From the NCBI GenBank assembly GCA_900469955.1, contig UBYX01000010.1:186001-250000 (forward strand): a stretch of DNA of 64,000 bases, read 5' to 3'. This document shows positions 25,563 through 32,936 of the stretch, piece after piece. Every line of letters starts with the position of its first letter. Position 1 is the first letter of the stretch. Made by a program: the position numbers and the translations under genes. The notes beneath the pieces are model-generated. The model ran no database searches. It was not told the origin of the DNA and saw only the letters and a list, made by a program, of their open reading frames with translations. Origin of the DNA: Hyphomicrobiales bacterium. Lineage in GTDB: Bacteria; Pseudomonadota; Alphaproteobacteria; Rhizobiales; Rhizobiaceae.

Positions 25563-26204
25563 ATGAAAGAAGCACTGATCGTCTGGGGCGGATGGAGCGG
25601 ACACGAGCCGCAGGAATGTGCTGCCCTCATCAAGGACATGCTCGAAGAGGACGGTTTCAAGGTCTACGTCGAACATTCGACAGAGGCCTTCGCCGATCCC
25701 TCGATCCATGATCTGAGCCTGATCGTGCCGATCATGACCATGTCGAAGATTGAGAAGGAAGAGGTCAAGAACCTTGCGGCCGCCGTCGAGAGCGGCGTCG
25801 GCATCGCCGGCTACCACGGCGGCGCAGGCGACGCCTTCCGCGAATCCGTCGATTATCAGTTCATCATCGGAGGCCAATGGGTCGCCCATCCCGGCAACAT
25901 CATCGATTATACGGTCAATATTACCCGCCCGGACGATCCGCTGATGGAAGGCATCTCCGACTTCCCCTACACGTCCGAGCAGTATTACATGCATGTCGAC
26001 CCCTCGAACGAGGTGCTGGCAACCACGACCTTCACCGGCGACCACGCCTGGTGGATCGACGGCGTCGTCATGCCGGTCGTCTGGAAGCGCAAATACGGCA
26101 AGGGCCGCGTCTTCTATTCCTCGCTCGGCCACCAGGCCAAGGAATTCGACGTGCCGCAGATGAAAACCATCTTCCGGCGCGGCGCCAATTGGGCCGCTCG
26201 ATGA
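25563..26204 (+). CDS. ThuA-like protein
   Basis: A 213-residue protein of the ThuA family (PF06283), a class-I glutamine amidotransferase-like fold. Visible pieces are ALIVWGGWSGHEPQECAAL, GVGIAGYHGGAGDAF, GGQWVAHPG and VFYSSLGHQAKEF near the C terminus. The cysteine nucleophile of true amidotransferases is absent (GYHGG instead), as in other ThuA proteins. It has AGGAGGAAG before its ATG and is the last gene of the ROK-dehydrogenase-ThuA unit. ThuA of rhizobia acts in disaccharide use with ThuB; the substrate here is unknown. Confidence 0.88.
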   Translation: MKEALIVWGGWSGHEPQECAALIKDMLEEDGFKVYVEHSTEAFADPSIHDLSLIVPIMTMSKIEKEEVKNLAAAVESGVGIAGYHGGAGDAFRESVDYQFIIGGQWVAHPGNIIDYTVNITRPDDPLMEGISDFPYTSEQYYMHVDPSNEVLATTTFTGDHAWWIDGVVMPVVWKRKYGKGRVFYSSLGHQAKEFDVPQMKTIFRRGANWAAR

Positions 26205-26212
26205 CACAGCAA

Positions 26213-26233
26213 GGGGCGACGACCCGTCGCCCC
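26213..26233. terminator. Stem-loop between convergent thuA-like and smoI genes
   Basis: GGGGCGAC (26213-26220), a five-base loop, then GTCGCCCC (26226-26233) form an eight-base GC-rich stem between the two convergent stops. It lacks a T-run but is placed to terminate or stabilise transcripts from both sides. Confidence 0.6.
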
Positions 26234-28227
26234 TACAGCTCTCTCAAGGCGACGAACGTTTCCTTGAATGAAGCATCCGCACGGTAGAAGACCGGCGGGT
26301 TGCCGATGGGCGAAGCAACCGCGACCTCCTGTCCGCCTTCGTATCCCTGCCCGGACCACAGATGCACCCAATCTGCCCCTTCAGGCAGATAAACCAGGCG
26401 CTCCTCCTGCGCAGCATGCCAGACCGGCGCCACCAGTAGCTCCGAGCCGTAGAGATAGGCGTCCTGGATCGCATAGGTCTTCGGATCATGCTCGTAATGC
26501 AGGAAGAGAGGCCGCTGCACCGGCAGGCCGCGCGCGGATGCCTCTTGCGACAGGCTCTTCAGATATTCCCCGAGCTGAACATAGATCCGGGTCATCCGGG
26601 CGAAATGGGCAAGCACGTCCGGGTCCTGGTCGACCTGCACATTGTCGCGCGGCCTGTTGCCCTCGTGGGTTCGCATGACCGGTGTGAATGCGGCCATTTC
26701 CGCCCAGCGCATGATCAGTTCCGGTGTGCGGACGTTGCCGAAGAGGCTCGTGTAACCGCCGATATCGGAATGATGATAGGCGTTCCCCAGCAGTCCCGAC
26801 GACAGTGCGGCACAAATGACGGTCACCAGCCCGTCGTGGCGGGAAAAATCCACCGACTGGTCGCCGCCCCAAAGCAGAGGGCAATGCTTCTGCACGCCCG
26901 TGAAACCCGCGCGCATAAAGAACAGCGCATCCCCCGTCCTGCCACGGCTTTCCACCGCCATGGCATTGACCTCGGCCCACAGCGTCGGCCAGGCGTTGTG
27001 CATCAGTTTGGCATCGACGCCGTTGGCAAGCTCGACGTCGATCGGAAGATATTCGCCGAAGTCGGCCATCCATCCGGACAAACCGTAGTCCAGCATACGC
27101 CGGCCGATGATTTCCTCGGCAAACCAGTCGGCGGCTTCCGGGTTGGTGAAGTCGACGACGCCACAGTCGAACTCGCCGAAATCGACGATCGCCGTACGGC
27201 CAAGCTGGTCCTTGGCGAAATAACCGGCGGCTTCGGCCTCCGGGAAAAGAGATCCGTCGACAGCGAGATAGGGGTTCACATAACCCAGGAACCGAATGCC
27301 TTCGTCATTCAGGGCAGCAATGCGTTGCCGCAGGTCGGGATAACGCTCCTCATTGGCCTGCCAGTCCCAGAAAAGGCGCGAACCGAACGAGGTCTGGCGG
27401 ATACCCACCCAATCTTCGCACCAGAGGCCGGAAACCTGCACCCCTGCCTCACGCATCCTCTCCAGTCTCTCGAAGGAATTCACACCGTCCTTGAGACCGA
27501 TGATAGCTCCGCGGTAGACCCAGTCCGGCAGCTCCGGCTGCCGCCCGAAACGCAGCGACAGCATGGTCACAAGCTCGGCAAAGGTCGGAGCGCAATAAAA
27601 TTCGATCCGCTCCGGCACGGCCCAGACCTCCAGCTCATGGAATGTCCGGCGGCGAAAATCGAATATGGAATAGGCCGTCGTCTCGACATGCAGCGCATAT
27701 CGGGCCGAGGAGAGATAGGTCGGCTGCGGATAGTTGGTGTTATAGTAGTCGCCACCGGCCTTGTCCTTGAGGTCGGACTTGAACGTGATCTCGCTCGTCT
27801 TGTCGCGGCCGACGCCAGGCTCGGAGGTCCAGAGAGGAAAGCGACGCCCGCGCATGTCGAAATAGGACATCTGCTCGCCGCCGCCCCACACATGCTCGTC
27901 ATGATCCGCCTGGATGCGGATCCAGAAGCGATTGATGCTTTCATCCAGCGACCGGAAAAAGATCGTGGATCCCCCGATCGTCATCTCCAGACGGGGCGGC
28001 AGACCTTTAGCTTCCGACAGAGTGATCCTGGAGCCATCGACCTCCGCATGCCGCAGGGGACTGCGCTCGACGATATAATCCTCAACCTCGAAGTTGCCGC
28101 GGTACATGTCCATCCGTTCCTCGCCATGCCCGACGAAGATGGACGGAGATGACGTCGTATGATGCAGCACGGTGCGGCCGTTCAACGAGATGGAGAAACC
28201 GTCGGATGTGGCGTGGAATTTCATCAT
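26233..28227 (-). CDS. smoI: Sulfoquinovosidase (GH31, YihQ/SmoI type)
   Basis: A 664-residue GH31 alpha-glycosidase that releases sulfoquinovose from its glycosides, such as sulfoquinovosyl glycerol from plant sulfolipid. The nucleophile Asp is in GWMADFGEYLP (about residue 389) and the acid/base Asp in WGGDQSVDFS (about 456). Residues reading the sulfonate in YihQ are conserved: Arg and Trp in SRLFWDW (about 284 and 287) and Tyr in HHSDIGGYT (about 492). These separate it from ordinary alpha-glucosidases. The start is one of two adjacent ATGs at 28227/28224, after a weak ribosome site. It follows the GntR gene by about 20 bases on the same strand. Confidence 0.92.
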   Translation of the reverse strand: MMKFHATSDGFSISLNGRTVLHHTTSSPSIFVGHGEERMDMYRGNFEVEDYIVERSPLRHAEVDGSRITLSEAKGLPPRLEMTIGGSTIFFRSLDESINRFWIRIQADHDEHVWGGGEQMSYFDMRGRRFPLWTSEPGVGRDKTSEITFKSDLKDKAGGDYYNTNYPQPTYLSSARYALHVETTAYSIFDFRRRTFHELEVWAVPERIEFYCAPTFAELVTMLSLRFGRQPELPDWVYRGAIIGLKDGVNSFERLERMREAGVQVSGLWCEDWVGIRQTSFGSRLFWDWQANEERYPDLRQRIAALNDEGIRFLGYVNPYLAVDGSLFPEAEAAGYFAKDQLGRTAIVDFGEFDCGVVDFTNPEAADWFAEEIIGRRMLDYGLSGWMADFGEYLPIDVELANGVDAKLMHNAWPTLWAEVNAMAVESRGRTGDALFFMRAGFTGVQKHCPLLWGGDQSVDFSRHDGLVTVICAALSSGLLGNAYHHSDIGGYTSLFGNVRTPELIMRWAEMAAFTPVMRTHEGNRPRDNVQVDQDPDVLAHFARMTRIYVQLGEYLKSLSQEASARGLPVQRPLFLHYEHDPKTYAIQDAYLYGSELLVAPVWHAAQEERLVYLPEGADWVHLWSGQGYEGGQEVAVASPIGNPPVFYRADASFKETFVALREL

Positions 28228-28248
28228 TCTGCTACTCAATTGAGATCC

Positions 28249-28953
28249 CTACCGGAGCCGCGACACGTAACGTGCCACTGAATGATCGAACCATGTGCGG
28301 GAAACCTCGGCCACCACACCATCCTGCGCCTGGCTTAGTCGCAGCACATGAGGGATCGGCGTCCCGGGTCTTTGTCCGAATGACGGCGGCGCCCAGTCGG
28401 GCACCGTATCCAAATCAATCCTGTCCTCGGCCTTCGAAATCCAGAGGCCGAGGCGGGTGCGGTAATAGAGATAGAGGGATTCTGAGAGATCTGCCGCCGT
28501 GATCGACGGCGTATAGGAGCCGTCGAGCCAGATCTCCTCCAGAGCCGCCACCTGTCCTGACAGCCTGCGAAGCCGACGGATCCGATGCCCTTCCGGCGAG
28601 AATCCGAATTTCGGCAATATCACCGGCTTGTCGAGCCGAGCCACATCCAGCACCTCGGCCGTCGGCAGTCCTCCGCCCTGGACGAGCTCCAGCCGGAACA
28701 TCGCATAGACGCTTCTCGGATCGCTGACTGCCCGGACGTAATTGCCAGATCCCTGAACCCGCTCGAGAAGACCCCTCGCCTGCAGCTCCGCCAGCGCCTT
28801 GCGCAGCGTTCCGACCGCAATTCCGAGCTGCGTGGCCATATCCCGCTCCGGCGCAAGCTTCTCGCCGTCGATCAGCCGACCGGCAGCGATATCCCGCACG
28901 AGCAGCTCGGTGATCTGCAGATAAATAGGCAGACTGCCGGGATGGCTCTCCAT
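28249..28953 (-). CDS. smoD: GntR/HutC-type regulator of the sulfoquinovose genes
   Basis: A 234-residue regulator. The N-terminal GntR winged helix (SLPIYLQITELLVRDIAAGRLIDGEKLAPERDMATQLGIAVGTLRKAL, residues 7-55) is followed by a UTRA ligand domain. It lies between smoI (same strand, downstream) and the divergent smoC, the position of smoD in Agrobacterium. Control of both directions through the 101-base divergent region, with a sulfoquinovose-related ligand, is inferred from position. Confidence 0.85.
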   Translation of the reverse strand: MESHPGSLPIYLQITELLVRDIAAGRLIDGEKLAPERDMATQLGIAVGTLRKALAELQARGLLERVQGSGNYVRAVSDPRSVYAMFRLELVQGGGLPTAEVLDVARLDKPVILPKFGFSPEGHRIRRLRRLSGQVAALEEIWLDGSYTPSITAADLSESLYLYYRTRLGLWISKAEDRIDLDTVPDWAPPSFGQRPGTPIPHVLRLSQAQDGVVAEVSRTWFDHSVARYVSRLR

Positions 28954-28981
28954 GTACTCGTTTCTCCTCCCCGAAGAAAAA

Positions 28982-29006
28982 TTGATACATCATTGATCTA
29001 CATCAA
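28982..29006. promoter_or_regulatory. Candidate SmoD operator
   Basis: In the smoD-smoC divergent region TTGAT (28982-28986) and ATCAA (29002-29006) flank an inner ATCA-T-TGAT (28989-28997), giving a 25-base symmetrical block 48 bases before smoC. Arms are short and the two symmetry centres differ by one base, so this is tentative. Confidence 0.35.
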
Positions 29007-29054
29007 ACCGGATGTTATGCAAGTGACAATCGTCAAAGACGGAGGAAGCGTTTG

Positions 29055-30212
29055 ATGAGTGTTGTGCCGATCACATCCGCGGAGCTCGATGCGGCGGAGG
29101 TCTCCTGGTTCTCGGCGCTATGCTCGGACGACTACGCTTATCTCGGCGTTCCGGAGGATAGCCTGAAGTCGAGCTGGGATCATTGCTCCGATATCGTCAA
29201 ACGAGCCGAAACCCTGGGCTTCCGCAATATCCTCTGCCCCTCCTCCTACCAGGTCGGTCAGGATACGCTGAGTTTCGTCGCCGCCTGCTCGCAGGTCACC
29301 GACAAGATCAACCTTCTCGCGGCTATCCGCTGCGGCGAGATGCAGCCGATCATGCTCGCACGCACCGTTGCCACCCTCGACCACATGCTGAAGGGCCGGC
29401 TGACGCTCAACGTCATCAGTTCCGATTTTCCGGGTGAAGTCGCCGACAGCGCCTTCCGCTACCGACGCAGCCATGAAGTCGTGCAGATCCTCCGGCAGGC
29501 CTGGACGCGCGAGACGATCGACCATGAAGGTGAGGTCTACCGCTTCGAGGGCGTTTCGACCGAACCTGCACGACCGTATCAGCAGAATGGCGGGCCCCTC
29601 CTCTATTTCGGGGGCTATTCGCCGGACGCGCTGGAACTCTGCGGCGCGCAGTGCGACGTCTACCTGATGTGGCCGGAACCGAAGGAACAGATCGCCGAGC
29701 GCATGAAGGCGGTCAATGAACGGGCCAAGGCCCACGGCCGCACGCTGGATTACGGCCTGCGCGTTCATATGATCGTTCGGAACACCGAGCAGGAAGCGCG
29801 CGAATACGCCGACCATCTGGTCTCGAAGCTGGATGACGAATACGGCCAGTTGATCCGCAGCCGCGCCCATGACAGCACTTCGCTCGGCGTTTCGCATCAG
29901 GCCCGGACACGAGAACTCGCCGACAAATTCGGCTATGTCGAACCCCATCTCTGGACAGGCATCGGACGGGCTCGCTCCGGCTGCGGCGCCGCACTTGTGG
30001 GCTCCACCGACCAAGTACTTTCGGAGATAGAGGCTTACCAGAAAATGGGTATCCGCGCCTTCATCTTTTCCGGCTACCCTCATCTCGACGAGGCGGAACA
30101 TTTCGGCCAGAAGGTGCTACCGCATCTGAAGACCTGTTCACTGCCGCATGCCTATGGCCGCGTGCCGGCAGAGACACCCGCAACACCGCTCGGCACAGGA
30201 AGACGTCATTGA
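29055..30212 (+). CDS. smoC: Sulfoquinovose monooxygenase (FMNH2-dependent, LLM class)
   Basis: A 385-residue luciferase-like monooxygenase of the alkanesulfonate (SsuD) group. Supporting segments are EVSWFSALCSDDYAYLG, FVAACSQVTDKINLLAAIRCGEMQPIMLARTVATLDHMLKGRLTLNVISSD and GGYSPDALELCGAQCDVYLMW. With reduced flavin from SmoA it oxidatively removes sulfite from sulfoquinovose, giving 6-oxo-glucose. The call over plain ssuD rests on the cluster: sulfoquinovosidase, SmoB-like reductase and flavin reductase in the reported order. ATG 29055 follows GGAGGA; a TTG one codon earlier is also in frame. The stop overlaps smoB as TGATG. Confidence 0.9.
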   Translation: MSVVPITSAELDAAEVSWFSALCSDDYAYLGVPEDSLKSSWDHCSDIVKRAETLGFRNILCPSSYQVGQDTLSFVAACSQVTDKINLLAAIRCGEMQPIMLARTVATLDHMLKGRLTLNVISSDFPGEVADSAFRYRRSHEVVQILRQAWTRETIDHEGEVYRFEGVSTEPARPYQQNGGPLLYFGGYSPDALELCGAQCDVYLMWPEPKEQIAERMKAVNERAKAHGRTLDYGLRVHMIVRNTEQEAREYADHLVSKLDDEYGQLIRSRAHDSTSLGVSHQARTRELADKFGYVEPHLWTGIGRARSGCGAALVGSTDQVLSEIEAYQKMGIRAFIFSGYPHLDEAEHFGQKVLPHLKTCSLPHAYGRVPAETPATPLGTGRRH

Positions 30213-31105
30213 TGGAACGCATTCAACTTTCGCCCGAACTGAAACTGAGCCGCCTCGTCTATGGCATGTGGCGCATCGGCGATGATCCGGATACCTCACC
30301 CAAGCATGTCCAGGCAAAGATCGAAGCCTGCGTCGCCCAGGGCATCACCACCATGGACCACGCCGATATCTACGGCGGGTATACGGCCGAGGCGATCTTC
30401 GGCGCCGCGTTGAAAGCCGCGCCTTCGCTTCGCGACAAACTGGAAATCGTCACCAAATGCGGCATCGTCGCGCCCGCCGGCCGGCATTCCGCCGTCCGCG
30501 GCAAGCACTACGATACCAGCGCAGCGCATATCAACGCCTCGGTCGAGGCATCGCTGCGCGATCTGGCGACCGATCACATCGACCTGCTGCTGATCCACCG
30601 TCCCGATCCGTTCATGGATCCGGATGAGACGGGACCGGCGCTCGATGCGCTCGTCGAATCCGGCAAGGTGCGTGCCGTCGGCGTATCGAACTTCCGGCCA
30701 TGGGACTACTCGCTGCTTCAGTCGTCCATGGAAAACACACTGGTTACCAACCAGATCGAGATGAGCCTGCTCGCCACTGAAGCATTCATCAACGGTGATC
30801 TGGCATTCCTTCAGGAACGGATGATAGCGCCCATGGCCTGGTCGCCGCTGGGCGGCGGCTCGCTCTTCAAGCCCGAAAATGCCGCTCTGATGAGGGTTCT
30901 GGAGCGGATCGCCGGCGAGCAGGAGGTCGATCCCACCGCGGTTGCGCTCGCCTGGTTGCTTGCGCATCCGGCCAACATCCTGCCGGTTCTCGGCACCAAC
31001 AATATCGCCCGCATCATGGCGAGCGCCGATGCCATGAAGGTCAAGATCGACCGCCAGATCTGGTTCGAACTCTACACCGCAGCCCTTGGAAAGCAGGTGC
31101 CATGA
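30212..31105 (+). CDS. smoB: 6-oxo-glucose reductase (aldo/keto reductase)
   Basis: A 297-residue TIM-barrel aldo/keto reductase. The catalytic tetrad can be followed: Asp and Tyr in TTMDHADIYGGY (about 45-56), Lys in IVTKCGIV (about 85), His in LLIHRPDPFM (about 128). The NADPH pocket lies in the C-terminal third. In the sulfo-SMO pathway it reduces the dialdehyde product of SmoC to glucose, which then enters central metabolism. It is tightly coupled to smoC and to smoA (ATGA overlap at its 3' end). Confidence 0.88.
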   Translation: MERIQLSPELKLSRLVYGMWRIGDDPDTSPKHVQAKIEACVAQGITTMDHADIYGGYTAEAIFGAALKAAPSLRDKLEIVTKCGIVAPAGRHSAVRGKHYDTSAAHINASVEASLRDLATDHIDLLLIHRPDPFMDPDETGPALDALVESGKVRAVGVSNFRPWDYSLLQSSMENTLVTNQIEMSLLATEAFINGDLAFLQERMIAPMAWSPLGGGSLFKPENAALMRVLERIAGEQEVDPTAVALAWLLAHPANILPVLGTNNIARIMASADAMKVKIDRQIWFELYTAALGKQVP

Positions 31106-31638
31106 TGCCTTCAGCCGACACCATTCAGGGCCTGAAAGAACAGGTTTTCATCCCGAATGCATCGACCGCAAGGCACTATCGCAATGCGCTCGGCACGTTC
31201 ACGACGGGAGTGACGGTGGTGACGGCAACGACGCCGAAAGGGCCGATCGGCATGACGGTGAACAGCTTTACCTCCGTGTCGCTCGACCCGCCGCTCGTCC
31301 TGTGGTCACCGGCCAAAAGCTCAAGCCGGCATCCGGCCTTCACCGCGGCGGATCATTTCGCGATCCACGTGCTGAGCGCCGAGCAGGATCGCCTGAGCGC
31401 CCGGTTTACGCGCGGCGGGCTCGGATTTGATGAATTGGAGTGGAGTGAAAATAGTGAGGGTGTACCGGTTATTCCGGGCACTCTCGCTCGATTCGAATGC
31501 CAGCTCACTTCGATGCACGACGCCGGCGATCACACGCTGCTCATCGGCCTCGTCCTGCGTGCCGCCCATCGTGAAGGCGATCCACTGTGTTTCTCGCGCG
31601 GCATGTTCGGACGTTTTGCGAGTGCGGGCGGTCAATAG
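31102..31638 (+). CDS. smoA: Flavin reductase partner of the sulfoquinovose monooxygenase
   Basis: A 178-residue flavin reductase-like split-barrel protein (PF01613). Family marks are HYRNALGTFTTGVTVVTA, GMTVNSFTSVSLDPPLVL and the FAIHVLSAEQDRLSARF region. It supplies reduced FMN to SmoC using NAD(P)H. It starts inside the stop of smoB (ATGA) and completes the smoC-smoB-smoA unit. A stop at 31638 is followed by 70 non-coding bases before the next gene. Confidence 0.9.
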   Translation: MMPSADTIQGLKEQVFIPNASTARHYRNALGTFTTGVTVVTATTPKGPIGMTVNSFTSVSLDPPLVLWSPAKSSSRHPAFTAADHFAIHVLSAEQDRLSARFTRGGLGFDELEWSENSEGVPVIPGTLARFECQLTSMHDAGDHTLLIGLVLRAAHREGDPLCFSRGMFGRFASAGGQ

Positions 31639-31708
31639 GCGGGAAAGATATTGACCGTCCGACGGAGTTGGGCCTAGGCAGGTAAAGCGCAATTCCAACA
31701 GGCAATCC

Positions 31709-32878
31709 ATGACAATCATCAGACCGGATATCAGCGCCCGTGCAGCGGCAGCGCCCCGCAGCGGCATTGGCGAAATCGTCACCTACGCCCGAGGCCGCGA
31801 AAACCTGATGCCGCTCTGGATCGGCGAAGGCGATCTACCGACGCCTGATTTCATTACCCGCGCAGCCCGCGAAGCGCTTCTCGCCGGCGAAACTTTCTAC
31901 ACCTGGACCCAAGGCATTCCGGCGCTTCGCGAAGCGATCGTCCGCTATTATCAGCGGCATTATGCGGCGAACCTCTCGGTCGACAATATCTATGTCACCG
32001 GCTCGGGCATGCAGTCGATCGTGCTTGCGATCCAGACTGTGGCATCCGCCGGCGACGAGATCGTCTATCTCTCGCCAGCCTGGCCGAATGTCGTGAACGC
32101 GATCGGCGTTTCGGAAGCCAAGCCGGTCACCGTGGAACTCGGGTTCGAGGACGGACGCTGGGTGCTCGATATCGAACGCCTGAAGGCGGCGATCACGCCG
32201 AAGACCAGCGCTCTCTTTATAAACTCGCCATCTAATCCCACGGGCTGGACAGCAACCCAGGAGGATTTGAAGGCCGTCCTCCAACTCGCGCGCCAGCACG
32301 GCCTCTGGATCATCGCCGACGAGATCTATGCTCTCTATTATTTCAATGGCGCCCGCGCGCCGTCTTTCATGGACGTCATGGAGCCGGAAGACCGGATCAT
32401 CTTCGCCAATTCCTTTTCAAAGAACTGGTGCATGACCGGCTGGCGCGTCGGCTGGATGGTAGCGCCCGCCGAGATCGGTCAGACACTGACCAACCTTATC
32501 CAATACTCGACCTCGGGCGTTGCCCAATTCATGCAGAAAGGTGCGATAGCAGCGCTCGACGAGGGTGACGACTTTGTCCGCACCAATATCGAACGGGCGC
32601 GAAAATCGCGCGACATCCTCTGCGATGCTTTGATTGCCACCAACCGCGTCGAAACCCGCAAGCCGGACGGCGCTCTCTATGCCTTCCTGAAGATAGACGG
32701 CGTCGCCGACAGCCGCGACGAAGCGTTCCGGATCGTCGACAAGACAGGTGTGGGCATGGCGCCGGGAACCGCCTTCGGTCCTGGCGGCCAGGGGTTCATG
32801 CGCGCCTGCTATCTGCGTGATCCGCTGCAGATCGAGGACGCAGCCAGCCGGCTGAGCGACTATATCCGCAGCAGGTAG
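31709..32878 (+). CDS. Class I/II PLP aminotransferase
   Basis: A 389-residue fold-type I aminotransferase. PLP elements: N177 in SPSNPTG, D204 and Y207 in ADEIYALY, K238 in SFSKNWCMTGWRVGW, and the C-terminal arginine in FMRACYL. It is 70 bases after smoA on the same strand, and could be read through, but its function does not fit sulfoquinovose breakdown. SFSKNW-type aminotransferases of rhizobia act on aspartate, alanine or branched substrates; I cannot choose. It converges on ftsK. Confidence 0.87.
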   Translation: MTIIRPDISARAAAAPRSGIGEIVTYARGRENLMPLWIGEGDLPTPDFITRAAREALLAGETFYTWTQGIPALREAIVRYYQRHYAANLSVDNIYVTGSGMQSIVLAIQTVASAGDEIVYLSPAWPNVVNAIGVSEAKPVTVELGFEDGRWVLDIERLKAAITPKTSALFINSPSNPTGWTATQEDLKAVLQLARQHGLWIIADEIYALYYFNGARAPSFMDVMEPEDRIIFANSFSKNWCMTGWRVGWMVAPAEIGQTLTNLIQYSTSGVAQFMQKGAIAALDEGDDFVRTNIERARKSRDILCDALIATNRVETRKPDGALYAFLKIDGVADSRDEAFRIVDKTGVGMAPGTAFGPGGQGFMRACYLRDPLQIEDAASRLSDYIRSR

Positions 32879-32911
32879 GTCGCACTTACCATGCATTCGA
32901 TGAGTTGCACC

Positions 32912-32931
32912 GGCCTCCCCGAGGGGAGGCC
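32912..32931. terminator. Bidirectional terminator-like hairpin
   Basis: GGCCTCCCC-GA-GGGGAGGCC is a perfect inverted repeat (nine-base arms) between the convergent aminotransferase and ftsK stops. It has no T-run on either side but is well placed to separate the two transcripts. Confidence 0.6.
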
Positions 32932-32936
32932 GAGCA

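Noticed and set aside
26488-28152. A 554-codon rightward open frame opposite smoI
   Set aside because: It is the antisense shadow of a GC-rich gene; the opposite strand encodes a full GH31 enzyme with all active-site motifs, and the shadow has histidine/arginine-rich text without any family pattern.
2737-32878. The three aminotransferases as recent duplicates of one gene
   Set aside because: Their lysine motifs (SISKSHAAPG, SFSKSFCIPG, SFSKNWCMTG) and other blocks differ clearly; they belong to different subgroups.
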